A stretch of 35,525 bases of DNA. It comes from Nitrospirota bacterium (GTDB taxonomy: Bacteria; Nitrospirota; Thermodesulfovibrionia; Thermodesulfovibrionales; JdFR-88). Where the stretch lies: assembly GCA_021812785.1 (NCBI GenBank), contig JAKAMR010000013.1, forward strand, positions 1 through 35,525, given 5' to 3'. Shown here one piece after another: positions 1 to 9,115 of this stretch; the first letter of the stretch is position 1, and each line of letters begins with the position of its first letter. The translations under genes and the position numbers were made by a program. A model generated the notes under the pieces. That model searched no databases, was not told where the DNA came from, and worked only from the letters and a program-made list of their open reading frames with translations.

Positions 1-139
1 TTCCGATCTCGAGACCATCTCCAAATACAACCTTGTGGCCATGCCGGTGGTGGATGATCAGGGCAACATGCTGGGCGTGGTCACCATCGACGATATCATA
101 GACAGACTTCTTCCCAGGAGAAAAAGGAGGAGGTCGTGA
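1..139 (+). CDS. CBS-domain protein, C-terminal end (possibly MgtE-N/CBS regulator)
   Basis: Only the last 45 codons are inside the window, reading in frame from base 2 to the TGA at 137-139. The residues VAMPVVDDQGNMLGVVTIDD are the classic second half of a CBS domain, an adenosyl-ligand or metal-sensing module. The protein ends soon afterwards in a basic tail (RRKRRRS) with no membrane segment, so it is not a full MgtE channel, in which the CBS pair precedes a transmembrane domain. Its stop overlaps the GTG start of the NRAMP-like transporter (GTGA), which implies translational coupling. Soluble MgtE-N plus CBS proteins encoded next to NRAMP-like transporters are known from other anaerobes. 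That this one carries an MgtE-N domain is inference, because the N-terminus lies outside the window. Confidence 0.8.
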   Translation, partial: SDLETISKYNLVAMPVVDDQGNMLGVVTIDDIIDRLLPRRKRRRS

Positions 140-1368
140 AACGCTTTGGCCGTTGGCGGAGCTTCCTCATATTTTTGTCCATTATCGGGCCGGGCCTCAT
201 AACGGCCAACATTGACAACGACGCGGGCGGCATAGCCACCTACTCCATAGCGGGCGCACATTTCGGGTATTCCATGCTCTGGACGCTCATCCCCATGACC
301 ATAGCGCTTGTGGTCGTACAGGAGATGTCGGCCAGGATGGGGGCGGTTACAGGAAAAGGCCTTGCTGACCTGATAAGGGAAAACTACGGGATAAAGATCA
401 CCTTCTGGCTCATGGTCTTCCTGTTCATAACGGACATGGGCAACACGGCCGCTGAGTTTGCGGGGTGGGCGGCAAGCACGGGGATATTCGGGATAAGCAA
501 ATACATAGCGGTGCCCATAGGCGCCGTCTTTATCTGGCTCATTGTGGTGAAGGGCTCCTACAGGATGTTTGAAAAAATATTCCTCTTCGTCTGCGCCGTT
601 TACCTGGTCTATATTCCCTCCGCCGTAATGGCGAAGCCGGACTGGAAGGCGGTTGCGGTCAATACGGTGGTGCCCGCTTTTCATTTCAGTTCGGCGTACG
701 TGGTCACGCTGATCGGCGTTATAGGCACCACTATTACGCCCTGGATGCAGTTTTACCTGCAGTCCGCGGTGGTGGAAAAAGGAATAAGGAAAGACCAGTA
801 CTGGGCATCAAGGCTGGATGTGATAATAGGATGCATTATGACGGATGTAGTGGCGTTGTTCATTGTAGTCGCCTGCGCGGCCACACTTTTCAAGGCCGGA
901 ATACACATAAACGGCGCGGACGACGCGGCCAAGGCGCTTGCCCCCATGGCCGGAAAGTACGCATCCATCCTTTTTGCCTTTGGGCTGGCGAACGCCTCCC
1001 TGTTTTCGGGCTCCATACTCCCGCTTGCCACCGCCTATTACATCTGCGAAGGCATGGGCTGGGAGGCGGGCGTGAACAAGACCTTCAAGGAAGCCCCCCA
1101 GTTCATGTGGCTCTACACGCTCCTCATAGCGGCGGGCGCCATTATCATCCTTATTCCCAAGGCTCCCCTTATCCCTATCATGTGGATATCGCAGGTCTTC
1201 AACGGGGTGATGCTGCCCTTCGTCCTCATATTCATGCTTATGCTCATAAACAAGGAATCCCTGATGGAGAAATATGTAAACTCCCGGACGTTCAACTGGA
1301 TAGCATGGGCGACCACCGTCATAATGATAGCCCTTACCCTTGCGTTTCTTGTTACGCTGTTTTTTTGA
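136..1368 (+). CDS. NRAMP/SLC11-family divalent metal transporter, probably Mg-type (NRMT-like)
   Basis: This is a 410-residue inner-membrane protein with about eleven hydrophobic segments, a usual NRAMP length. The opening GPGLITANIDNDAGG aligns with the first helix of NRAMP transporters. The canonical metal-binding DPGN motif reads DAGG here (residues 29-32), and the MPH of helix 6 reads TPW (201-203). Loss of the soft methionine ligand argues against a manganese/iron MntH and fits the NRAMP-related magnesium transporters, which bind a hydrated ion. It starts at GTG 136, overlapping the CBS gene by four bases, with AGGAGG just upstream (126-131). Substrate is inferred from motif loss and from the CBS partner, not shown directly. 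Confidence 0.85.
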   Translation: MKRFGRWRSFLIFLSIIGPGLITANIDNDAGGIATYSIAGAHFGYSMLWTLIPMTIALVVVQEMSARMGAVTGKGLADLIRENYGIKITFWLMVFLFITDMGNTAAEFAGWAASTGIFGISKYIAVPIGAVFIWLIVVKGSYRMFEKIFLFVCAVYLVYIPSAVMAKPDWKAVAVNTVVPAFHFSSAYVVTLIGVIGTTITPWMQFYLQSAVVEKGIRKDQYWASRLDVIIGCIMTDVVALFIVVACAATLFKAGIHINGADDAAKALAPMAGKYASILFAFGLANASLFSGSILPLATAYYICEGMGWEAGVNKTFKEAPQFMWLYTLLIAAGAIIILIPKAPLIPIMWISQVFNGVMLPFVLIFMLMLINKESLMEKYVNSRTFNWIAWATTVIMIALTLAFLVTLFF

Positions 1369-1427
1369 TGCTGCGTAGTCAATAAAAAAGAAAAGGTCCA
1401 TTTGCCCTTGACGAAAACCAGCCGGTA

Positions 1428-2852
1428 TTGGATACTAACGGGATGGAAACAGAGGACATAAAGACACGCCTTAAAGGCCTGCCTGGCGTTGATGAGACTC
1501 TAAAAAGCCCGGAAGGGCGCAAATGGCTGGCTCTCTATCCCAGGAGGTTTGTGCTTAAGGGCATAAGGGAGCACGTAGAGGACCTGAGAAACAGGATAAG
1601 GAAAGGTGAGTCCCCGGCGGCAGACCCGGCCTCCATCGCACGCGGCATCGAAGGCCTGATCTTAAGCTATGTTACCCCCAGCCTGAGGGCGGCAATAAAC
1701 GCAACCGGCGTGGTCCTCCATACGAACCTTGGAAGGGCCCCACTTTCAGAGGCGGCCCTTAAGAGCGTGGCGGAGATATCCAAAGGGTATTCCAACCTGG
1801 AATATAATCTGAAAGAAGGCAAAAGGGGCAAGAGGTATGCCCACCTCCGGGAATTGATAAAAGAGATCACGGGAGCCCCCGACGCGACCGTAGTCAACAA
1901 CAACGCGGCGGCCGTCCTTCTTGCGCTCTCGTCCCTGGCAAAAGGGAAAGAGGTGATAGTCTCCCGGGGCGAACTCGTGGAGATAGGCGGCTCCTTCCGG
2001 GTGCCGGATGTAATGGCCCAAAGCGGGGCGATCCTCCGGGAGGTCGGCACGACGAACAAGACCCACTTGCGGGACTATGAGAGGGCAATTTGCGAGGAGA
2101 CCGCGCTAATACTAAAGGTGCACCAGTCAAATTACAAGATAACCGGTTTCACCTCTGATGTTTCCATTGAGGAGCTTGTGACGCTTGGGGGAAAACAGAA
2201 AGATCCAATACCGGTCATGTTCGACCTTGGGAGCGGCTGCCTGTTCGATCTGAAATCCCGCGGCATTGGGACGGAGCCGGTCGTAAGAGAGGTTTTGGAG
2301 GCTGGTCTTGATATTGTTACCTTCAGCGGCGACAAGCTGCTTGGCGGCCCGCAGGCGGGCATTGCCGCCGGCAAGCAGCAGGTGATAGAGAAAATGAACC
2401 GGAACCCGCTGGCAAGAGCGCTCCGGATAGATAAAATGACATTGGCCGCCCTGCAGGCCACTTTCTTTGCTTATGCCGATGAGGAAAAGGCGGCCAAAGA
2501 GATACCCGCATTGAGGATGCTGCTTGACACGCCAGAGTCCATTCGCGAAAGGGCCGGAAGGCTTGCCTCCGGTATTGAAAAAGGAAAAGATATCTCAGTG
2601 GATGTGATAGAGGATATTTCCGAGGCCGGGGGCGGCTCACTGCCTGGCGTAAGCCTCAGGACTTTTTGCCTTTCGGTCCGCCATAGTTTGCTCACGCCAA
2701 ACCAGATGGAACAGAAGCTTAGAACAGGCAGACCGCCAATCGTCGCAAGGATAAGGGAAGACGCGCTCCTGCTTGACGCAAGGACCATCGCGGACGATGA
2801 GGTCGCGGTGGTTGCGGCCCGCTTGAACGGCATCCTTGTCAGCTTGAAATAA
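1428..2852 (+). CDS. selA: L-seryl-tRNA(Sec) selenium transferase
   Basis: SelA is the pyridoxal-phosphate enzyme that converts seryl-tRNA(Sec) to selenocysteinyl-tRNA using selenophosphate. The 474-residue frame has normal family length. It shows the N-terminal helical region, INATGVVLHTNLGRAPLS (about 90-107), the VNNNAAAVLLAL segment, the GELVEIGGSFRVPDV segment, and the cofactor lysine in SGDKLLGGPQAG (Lys303). The annotated start is TTG 1428; ATG 1443 in the same frame is a plausible alternative, and neither has a strong ribosome-binding site. It lies 59 bases after the transporter gene on the same strand and may be co-transcribed. Its presence implies selenoproteins elsewhere in the genome; selB, selC and selD are not in this window. 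Confidence 0.95.
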   Translation: MDTNGMETEDIKTRLKGLPGVDETLKSPEGRKWLALYPRRFVLKGIREHVEDLRNRIRKGESPAADPASIARGIEGLILSYVTPSLRAAINATGVVLHTNLGRAPLSEAALKSVAEISKGYSNLEYNLKEGKRGKRYAHLRELIKEITGAPDATVVNNNAAAVLLALSSLAKGKEVIVSRGELVEIGGSFRVPDVMAQSGAILREVGTTNKTHLRDYERAICEETALILKVHQSNYKITGFTSDVSIEELVTLGGKQKDPIPVMFDLGSGCLFDLKSRGIGTEPVVREVLEAGLDIVTFSGDKLLGGPQAGIAAGKQQVIEKMNRNPLARALRIDKMTLAALQATFFAYADEEKAAKEIPALRMLLDTPESIRERAGRLASGIEKGKDISVDVIEDISEAGGGSLPGVSLRTFCLSVRHSLLTPNQMEQKLRTGRPPIVARIREDALLLDARTIADDEVAVVAARLNGILVSLK

Positions 2853-2896
2853 CGTAAGTTTTTTTGGAAAGATTCCAGCCGTTGATTTTTATGGGG

Positions 2897-2920
2897 GTAT
2901 GGGGGCTTAAGCCCCCATAC
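2897..2920. terminator. Perfect 24-base palindrome between convergent selA and osmC-like genes
   Basis: The arms 2897-2908 (GTATGGGGGCTT) and 2909-2920 (AAGCCCCCATAC) are exactly complementary with no loop base left over, so a GC-rich hairpin can form on either strand. It sits in the 78-base gap between converging genes, where a bidirectional terminator is expected. The following T-run is poor (TTTAC), so termination strength is uncertain. Confidence 0.5.
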
Positions 2921-2930
2921 TTTACAAAAC

Positions 2931-3413
2931 TCACTCCTCGGTATTCAAAACGTAGTCCACATTTACTTCCATGTCTTTTCTCAGGCTGTGATAGACGGAA
3001 CAGTATTTCTCATGCGAAAGTGCGACCGCCTTTTTCACCTGTTTTTCCGTTATGTTCTTGCCGGTGATGGTCAGGACCATCTGGATGCGCGTGAAATACT
3101 GCGGAGGGGTAGGGTTCCTTTCGCCAATGATATCCAGTTTGAAATCTGATATCTCCCCCCTCATCTTCTGTAAGAATGAGACGGTGTCTATGGCCATGCA
3201 GCCTGCCAGTGATAGAAGAAGGCTTTCCGTCGGAGCGCAGCCCCATTCTATCTTTGCGTCGAAGTCCACTTCATAGCCGCGCTGGGTGCGGCCGTGGAAT
3301 ATGAGGTCCCGTTCCCAGGTAAGGGTCCCCTTCATTGCGGGGGCCACTTTTTCCTTGTAACCCTTAAGAGAAGCTGCATCCAATCCGGTTTCTTTATTGT
3401 GTTCCTCAGGCAT
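2931..3413 (-). CDS. OsmC/Ohr-family protein
   Basis: This 160-residue soluble protein has the OsmC fold signature. A catalytic-type cysteine lies in LLLSLAGCMAIDTVSFL and a second in HEKYCSVYHSLRKD, the pair used in this family to reduce organic hydroperoxides or other reactive small molecules. The central TRIQMVLTITGKN strand and ITEKQVKKAVALSHEKYC helix are typical of the YhfA-like OsmC subgroup rather than Ohr. The start ATG at 3413 has GGAGG about ten bases upstream. It has its own promoter region (3414-3532) and stands alone between selA and purF. Exact substrate is unknown; many members of this branch have no assigned function. Confidence 0.85.
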   Translation of the reverse strand: MPEEHNKETGLDAASLKGYKEKVAPAMKGTLTWERDLIFHGRTQRGYEVDFDAKIEWGCAPTESLLLSLAGCMAIDTVSFLQKMRGEISDFKLDIIGERNPTPPQYFTRIQMVLTITGKNITEKQVKKAVALSHEKYCSVYHSLRKDMEVNVDYVLNTEE

Positions 3414-3532
3414 GATGTGAAGACCTCCTTTGTAAAAATAGTTCCAAAAAATAGTTTCGGAAGTAAGAATCTATATTAAATAATTCAGCGGGAAATTTCG
3501 AGCATCGGGGGGGAAGGGAGCGGGATGTTTAT

Positions 3533-4936
3533 CTAGAACAGCATCTCCAACTGGCTTTCCTGGCCGGGAAAGACTATCGGGTATTCGTTGTCAAAGCAGG
3601 CCTTGCAGAAGTTCTCAGGATCGGGTATGGCCTTGAAGAGGCCTTCAAGGCTCAGGTAGGCCAGGCTGTCCGCCGTTGTATAACGCCGGATCTCCTCAAC
3701 GTTATGGCTTGAGGCTATCAACTCCTGCCTCGTAGGCGTGTCTATGCCGTAGAAGCATGGGCCCTTTGTCGGGGGGGAGCTTATTTTCATGTGCACCTCG
3801 CGGACATTTCCCCCTTCCCGGAGCATCTTCACTATCTTTTTACTGGTTGTGCCCCTGACTATGGAATCGTCAACGACTATGACCCTTTTGCCTTCCAGGA
3901 GGTCCCTGACCGGGTTTAGTTTGATTTTTACCCCGAAATGCCTTATGCTCTGCTTTGGTTCAATGAAGGTCCTGCCGATATAGTGGTTCCTTATAAGGCC
4001 GAAATCAAAAGGGATGCCGCTTTGTTCGGAATAACCGAGGGCTGCCGGGACGCCGGAGTCCGGCACCGGAATGACTATGTCGGCATCGACGGGCTGCTCT
4101 ATGGCAAGCTGCTTGCCCAGTTGTTTGCGTACGGTGTTCACGCTGTGGCCGCCGAAGATGCGGCTGTCCGGGCGGGCGAAATAGATATATTCGAATATGC
4201 AGAAGGCCCGCCTTGGGGCCACAACGCACCTTGGATAGGATGTAAGCCCGTTGGCGTCTATTACCACCATCTCGCCGGGTTCCACATCTCTTATGTATTC
4301 AGCGCCTATAAGGTCGAAGGCGCATGTCTCCGAGCCCACCACATATGCGCCGTCTACCTTGCCAAGGCTCAACGGCCGCACCCCGAAGGGGTCGCGGACA
4401 GCTATGAGTTTCTTTTCGGTAAGGATAATGAGGCTGTAGGAGCCAGCTATCTCGTGCAGGGCCATGATTATCCTGTCTTTGATGTCTTCCTCTCGTGAGT
4501 GGGCGATAAGGTGGATGAACACCTCACTGTCAGAGGTTGACTGGAATATCGCCCCTTCCTTTTCAAGCGATTTCCGCAGCTCAAAGGCGTTTATCAGGTT
4601 GCCGTTATGGGCTATGGCGAGCTGTCCCATGGAGAAGTTTGCCAGTATCGGCTGGACGTTTTTGGGATTGCTGCCGCCGGCGGTGGAATAACGGTTATGG
4701 CCGATCGCCATATAACCCGGCAGTTTCTTGAGGCGTTTTTCGTTGAATATGTCCGCCACAAGGCCGACAGATTTTTCCAGGTGCAGCTGTTTTTCGTCAG
4801 AGGAGCAGATGCCCGCGCTCTCCTGCCCCCGGTGCTGAAGGGCATACAGCCCCAGGTAAACAAGGTTGGCCGCCTCGGGGTGGCCAAATACCCCGAACAC
4901 ACCGCATTCTTCCCTGAACTTATCTAGATTCCACAC
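3533..4936 (-). CDS. purF: Amidophosphoribosyltransferase
   Basis: PurF catalyses the first step of purine synthesis, making phosphoribosylamine from PRPP and glutamine. The 467-residue protein has a short propeptide followed by the N-terminal nucleophile Cys11 ([11 protein letters not shown]), glutaminase residues in HNRYSTAGG and AHNGNL, and the PRPP-binding motif [13 protein letters not shown] (352-364). Cys246, Cys394, Cys444 and Cys447 match the four ligands of the [4Fe-4S] cluster in the B. subtilis-type enzyme, so this is an iron-sulfur PurF. The start overlaps the end of purL by 17 bases, meaning one transcript and coupled translation. Confidence 0.97.
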   Translation of the reverse strand: MWNLDKFREECGVFGVFGHPEAANLVYLGLYALQHRGQESAGICSSDEKQLHLEKSVGLVADIFNEKRLKKLPGYMAIGHNRYSTAGGSNPKNVQPILANFSMGQLAIAHNGNLINAFELRKSLEKEGAIFQSTSDSEVFIHLIAHSREEDIKDRIIMALHEIAGSYSLIILTEKKLIAVRDPFGVRPLSLGKVDGAYVVGSETCAFDLIGAEYIRDVEPGEMVVIDANGLTSYPRCVVAPRRAFCIFEYIYFARPDSRIFGGHSVNTVRKQLGKQLAIEQPVDADIVIPVPDSGVPAALGYSEQSGIPFDFGLIRNHYIGRTFIEPKQSIRHFGVKIKLNPVRDLLEGKRVIVVDDSIVRGTTSKKIVKMLREGGNVREVHMKISSPPTKGPCFYGIDTPTRQELIASSHNVEEIRRYTTADSLAYLSLEGLFKAIPDPENFCKACFDNEYPIVFPGQESQLEMLF

Positions 4937-7151
4937 GGTCTTTTAGCGAGTTTTTGTGTGCTTCGGAGAGTCTGCCCACAGGGACGTCTATCCCGGAATC
5001 TATCCGTAGGTTTTTGCCCCCGGTTTTACCTATTGCAAAAACAGGGACTCCATGTTTTTCGCAAAGAAGCCTGAGCGAGGGAAGGTCCCCTTCGGCAAGG
5101 CTTGCCACTATCCTTCCGGCGGACTCCCCAAACAGCAGCGCGTCTTTTCTTATTCCCGGTGTTGAAAGTCCCTTTGCTTCCAGGGAAATGTCAGCCCCGA
5201 TATTGCCGGAAATCGATGACTCCGCCAAAGCGGCAGCTACTCCCCCTTCGGAACAGTCATGGGCGCTGTGCAAAATGGGCGCCGCTTCAAGCAAAAGCTC
5301 ATGCAGCCTGGCCTCGGCCTGCAAATCCAGTGATGGCGGCATTCCTTTTTCCATCCCGTGGATAACGGCAAGGTATTCGGAGCCGCCAAGTTCCTCTTTG
5401 GTGAGGCCCAGAAGCACCACTACATCTCCTTCTAGCTTGAACCCCTGGGTCAGGTGCCTTTCCACGTCATCGAGTATCCCAACCATACCTATGGTCGGGG
5501 TAGGATATATCGCCTGGCCTTTTGTCTCGTTATAGAAACTTACGTTGCCGCCTATGACGGGGGTTTGCAGGGCACGGCAGGCCTCGCCTATGCCTTTCAC
5601 TGCGTTTATGAACTGCCACATGACCTCAGGCTTCTCCGGGTTGCCGAAGTTAAGGTTGTCGGTTACGGCGCGGGGCCTCGCCCCGGAACATGCTATATTT
5701 CTTGCGGCCTCCGCCACCGCGTGCATTCCGCCAAGGTAAGGGTCAAGGTAGCAATAGCGGCTGGAGCAGTCTACGGTCATGGCCAGGCCGGTGATCCCGT
5801 TGCCCCCGCTTTCCTTCACCCTGATAACGGCGGCATCCGATCCCGGAAGGACCACCGTGTTTGTCCTCACCATGTGATCGTATTCCTGCCATATCATCTC
5901 TTTTGAGGCAATATTCGGGGATGCCAGAAGTTCAAGCAGGACCCCGTTGTAATCCCCGGGAAGCGGGATGGAATTCAGATCCAGACTCTGGAGGCCGTCC
6001 TGCCAGGCTGGCCGCACGGAGGGCCTGTCATAGAGAGGGGCCTCGCTTGAGATTTTCGCGGCCGGTATCTGCGCGACCGTCTTGCCGTTCCAGGTTACCG
6101 TTAAAAAGCCGTCGTCCATGACCCTGCCGATAACCACCGCCTCAAGGTCCCATTTGCGGAAGATATTCAGGAGGTCTTCTTCCTTCCCCTTCTGAGCCAC
6201 TATGAGCATGCGTTCCTGGCTTTCAGAGAGCATGAATTCGTAGGGTATCATGTCTTTTTCGCGCGGAGGCACTTTTTCTATATGGAGCTCGATGCCGGTG
6301 CCGGCCCTTCCCGCCATTTCAGAGGAGGAGGACGTAAGCCCGGCCCCGCCCATGTCCTGGATGCCAACAATGAGGTCCTTGCTCATCGCCTCAAGGCAGG
6401 CCTCCAAAAGAAGTTTTTCAGTAAAAGGGTCGCCGACCTGGACATTGGGTTTTTTCTGCTCGGCATCATCGGTGAATTCCTCGCTTGCCATGGTGACCCC
6501 GTGTATGCCGTCACGCCCGGTCTTTGAGCCTACATATATGACGGGGTTTCCCGTCCCGGAGGCGGTCCCCTTGAATATCCTGTCTTTTTTAACTATGCCC
6601 AGATTAAAGACGTTTACCAGGTTGTTTCCCGCGTAGCAGGGGTGGAAATATACCTCTCCGCCCACGGTTGGCACCCCGATGCAGTTCCCATAACCGGCTA
6701 TGCCGGAGACAACGCCCGAAAGCAGGCGGCGCTGAAGAGGGTCGTCAACCGGGCCGAACCTGAGGGAATTGAGGCTGGCCACCGGCCTTGCGCCCATGGT
6801 GAATATATCTCTGAGTATTCCGCCCACTCCGGTTGCCGCCCCCTGGTAAGGCTCAATGAATGAGGGGTGGTTATGGGACTCCATCTTGAATACGGCGCAA
6901 AGCCCTTCGCCGATGTCTATGACACCCGCGTTTTCGCCGGGCCCCTGCACCACCCATGGAGCGGAAGTAGGGAAATTTCTGAAATGGAGCCTGGAGCTTT
7001 TGTAGGAGCAGTGCTCGCTCCACATGACCGAGAAGATGCCCAATTCGGTAAATGTGGGCGTCCGGCCAAGGATTTCGAGGATCTTGGCGTACTCACTGGC
7101 CGTAAGGCCGTGTTCTTTTATAAGTGATTCGTTTATTTCCGGTTCTTTCAA
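4920..7151 (-). CDS. purL: Phosphoribosylformylglycinamidine synthase subunit PurL
   Basis: This is the 743-residue small form of FGAM synthase, the ATP-dependent subunit that works with separate PurS and PurQ proteins (not in this window). Family landmarks include [14 protein letters not shown] near residue 45, [53 protein letters not shown] and the second AIR-synthase-like half from about residue 400 onward ([17 protein letters not shown]). The first codon is TTG at 7151 with only a weak upstream purine stretch, so the start is moderately secure. It is first in the purL-purF transcript; the other purine genes seen here lie 21 kb away on the plus strand. Confidence 0.96.
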   Translation of the reverse strand: MKEPEINESLIKEHGLTASEYAKILEILGRTPTFTELGIFSVMWSEHCSYKSSRLHFRNFPTSAPWVVQGPGENAGVIDIGEGLCAVFKMESHNHPSFIEPYQGAATGVGGILRDIFTMGARPVASLNSLRFGPVDDPLQRRLLSGVVSGIAGYGNCIGVPTVGGEVYFHPCYAGNNLVNVFNLGIVKKDRIFKGTASGTGNPVIYVGSKTGRDGIHGVTMASEEFTDDAEQKKPNVQVGDPFTEKLLLEACLEAMSKDLIVGIQDMGGAGLTSSSSEMAGRAGTGIELHIEKVPPREKDMIPYEFMLSESQERMLIVAQKGKEEDLLNIFRKWDLEAVVIGRVMDDGFLTVTWNGKTVAQIPAAKISSEAPLYDRPSVRPAWQDGLQSLDLNSIPLPGDYNGVLLELLASPNIASKEMIWQEYDHMVRTNTVVLPGSDAAVIRVKESGGNGITGLAMTVDCSSRYCYLDPYLGGMHAVAEAARNIACSGARPRAVTDNLNFGNPEKPEVMWQFINAVKGIGEACRALQTPVIGGNVSFYNETKGQAIYPTPTIGMVGILDDVERHLTQGFKLEGDVVVLLGLTKEELGGSEYLAVIHGMEKGMPPSLDLQAEARLHELLLEAAPILHSAHDCSEGGVAAALAESSISGNIGADISLEAKGLSTPGIRKDALLFGESAGRIVASLAEGDLPSLRLLCEKHGVPVFAIGKTGGKNLRIDSGIDVPVGRLSEAHKNSLKDRVESR

Positions 7152-7306
7152 TCGAGATGAACCTGCATTGAATCAAAATCAAAATCGGGCATTAAATCAA
7201 ATCACAGCCGGACGTCAAAGCCAGACCAGAAAACCGGAAATGGCCCGTCCTCTAATTGGAAACCTCGTTTATTTTATCATAGCGGCAGGCTTAAAAGTAA
7301 AGGTGC

Positions 7307-7741
7307 CTATTGCGGGTATATGAAGGGGCTCCCGGTAAGGACGGCACTGAATTTAAGCGGCTGCCCGGTAAGCTCGAAGACCGCCATCCCTTGCTCACTG
7401 TCTTTTTTCCCGTTCTTGGTCCAAACGCCGTTCCATTCGACGTTCACGGTCACGCCCTTGTTGCTTACGTCAACCCATCTGGTTGTGAAGGTCAGCTTCA
7501 CGGAATCGAACCTGCCCAGGTTGGGGGCTATTTCCTTATACCCCTTGTCCGTGCTGACCGCTTTTATCGCCGCAGCATCTTTTGCGGCATAGCCGCTCCT
7601 AAGCGCCTGGACGATAGTGTTTGACTTGTTGAAATAGACGGCCCCTTCAGGGACCGGTTTGATCTGTTTTTTTGAGCATCCGGCGGCCAGCGCCAGGACG
7701 CAGACAGGCAAAAAAAGTAAAAAAATTACAGAACGCCTCAT
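7307..7741 (-). CDS. Predicted lipoprotein of unknown function
   Basis: The reading frame extends further upstream, but ATG 7741 is chosen because it has AGGG a few bases before it and begins a clean signal sequence. That sequence ends in the lipobox LAAGC, with Cys22 as the lipidated residue. The mature part, about 120 residues, is a single small domain with alternating strands (VKLTFTTRWVDV, VTVNVEWNGVW, GMAVFELTG). Its shape and size resemble the SnoaL/NTF2-like group of small secreted domains, but no motif proves it. It is the last gene of the cytochrome operon, 162 bases after the preceding gene, so its link to electron transfer is by position only. Confidence 0.7.
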   Translation of the reverse strand: MRRSVIFLLFLPVCVLALAAGCSKKQIKPVPEGAVYFNKSNTIVQALRSGYAAKDAAAIKAVSTDKGYKEIAPNLGRFDSVKLTFTTRWVDVSNKGVTVNVEWNGVWTKNGKKDSEQGMAVFELTGQPLKFSAVLTGSPFIYPQ

Positions 7742-7903
7742 TGGATTCCCTTGCCGAAGTCCTTTCAATTTTGTTTTTCCGGGGCCTGTTCTTCGGGTTT
7801 GCCTTTCGGGCTGCCGGCGGCGGACCCACCCTAAAACTCCGTATACATCATTATCCATAAGCGGGGCCTCCGGGTCAACTTCAGGCCCCGAAGTTACGGA
7901 GTT

Positions 7904-8281
7904 CTATTTTTTGGTGTCCGCTTTTTCCTTGGCCTTGAGGGAGAAGTCATACATGTCATGGCACATCCTGAGCCTTCTTGAATATACCTTTTTTGCGCTC
8001 TCTTCCAGTCCGTCCAGCCTTAGTTTCAGAGCATCCGTGCGGCTGATACGGGATTTCAGCTGGCCTTTTGAAAGGGCCATGCTTGCCGTTGTCGCCGAGC
8101 AGACATCGTTGAATTGCTCTATCCATGCATTCTGCCCGGACGCGCCTGCCCCGTTCAGTTGCCCCGTATCAGAAGGATGCCCTGTGCCGGAGGATTGCCC
8201 TTCGGAAGATTGCCCCGCAGCGAAAGCGGCGACGCACAAAATTAAAACTGCTAAAAAGGCTGCCAGCATCATTTTTTTCAA
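7904..8281 (-). CDS. Small secreted protein with two cysteines, cytochrome-operon member
   Basis: This 125-residue protein has a cleavable signal (KKMMLAAFLAVLILCVAAFAAG), then a low-complexity linker rich in Gly, Ser and Gln, then a helical domain with one cysteine in FNDVCSATT and one in RLRMCHDMYDFS. There is no CxxCH, so it does not bind heme c; the cysteines could form a disulfide. It starts at TTG 8281 about ten bases after a GGAGG lying in the last codons of the upstream cytochrome gene, and only six bases separate the two genes. No family recognised. Position suggests a periplasmic accessory to the cytochromes. Confidence 0.75.
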   Translation of the reverse strand: MKKMMLAAFLAVLILCVAAFAAGQSSEGQSSGTGHPSDTGQLNGAGASGQNAWIEQFNDVCSATTASMALSKGQLKSRISRTDALKLRLDGLEESAKKVYSRRLRMCHDMYDFSLKAKEKADTKK

Positions 8282-8287
8282 AAAAGA

Positions 8288-9115
8288 TTACCTCCAGTTT
8301 GTCATGCCGAGATGGCATCTGCTGCAGTCCTTCAGGGGAAATGCGACCTTGCCGTGGCAGACGCCGCAGAACTTTCCCTTGAAATAAGACTCCATTCTGT
8401 TTTGCTCCTCTGTCCTGTTTTTGATATCGAATATGTCCGGATGGCAATTGTTGCAATCAAGCCACCGGTTATGGGCCTTGTGCGGGAATACAGCCGAGGG
8501 GACATAATCCCATGCGGCTCTGATCGTGATGGCCTGGTTGAACTGGAATTTCTCCGGCTTGGCTGTAAGATAATCTGCAGGTTTTATATAATTTTCTTCC
8601 ATTGCCAGGTTCCAGTCTATTCGGTTGCCGTGCTCCGTGGTGGGCAGCCCGCTTGTTTTTTTTGCGAATTCCTTTTCATCGGGTCCCGCTCCTCCTTTAT
8701 GGCAGCGTCCGCAGTTTTCAATCCCGAACGCGGTCTTGCCGTTGTGGCAGGCCCCGCAATATTTCCCTTCCACGTTGTCTTCCATTGTTATCCCGGTCGT
8801 GCCGGCCTTGAAATTGATCTGCAGTTCGAAGTGGCATACCCTGCAGGTGTAACGGAGCCGGTGCACCCAGTGCGAGAAGATGACCGGTTTGGCCCCCTCT
8901 GGCTTCATTATTATATTTCCGTATGACTGGGCAGGGGGGTCGGCCGCGAAGTTGAAGTTTTGAGGGCCCATCATGGCAAAGGCGCGCGAAAAGAAAAGTA
9001 AAAGGAGCAAAAAACCCGCCAGCGCCGCCCATGTCCGCCTGCCTGCGGACGATGTGTGACGGCAAGGACGGGTCTTTGTTTTTACTGGGAGGTGGATTGG
9101 TGGCACCGATCGCAT
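8288..9115 (-). CDS. Periplasmic six-heme cytochrome c (two c7-like triheme halves)
   Basis: Six CxxCH heme sites are present: CRVCH, CGACH and CGRCH in the first half, CNNCH, CGVCH and CSRCH in the second. Each half is introduced by a phenylalanine-proline/histidine element (VIFSHWVH, AVFPHKAH) that supplies axial histidines in c7-type triheme domains. A hydrophobic signal (WAALAGFLLLLLFFSRAFA) precedes the mature protein. The start is uncertain. The open frame reaches TTG 9157, and candidates are ATG 9115 (used here) or GTG 9106; none has a Shine-Dalgarno and all lie inside the end of the upstream cytochrome gene, so translation is probably coupled. Likely role: multi-electron carrier in the periplasm or across the envelope. 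Partner enzymes are not in view. Confidence 0.85.
   Translation of the reverse strand: MRSVPPIHLPVKTKTRPCRHTSSAGRRTWAALAGFLLLLLFFSRAFAMMGPQNFNFAADPPAQSYGNIIMKPEGAKPVIFSHWVHRLRYTCRVCHFELQINFKAGTTGITMEDNVEGKYCGACHNGKTAFGIENCGRCHKGGAGPDEKEFAKKTSGLPTTEHGNRIDWNLAMEENYIKPADYLTAKPEKFQFNQAITIRAAWDYVPSAVFPHKAHNRWLDCNNCHPDIFDIKNRTEEQNRMESYFKGKFCGVCHGKVAFPLKDCSRCHLGMTNWR

Noticed and set aside
3938..4498. Long open frame opposite purF
   Set aside because: It is antisense to a conserved purF coding region, shows no family motif and is a typical GC-rich shadow frame.
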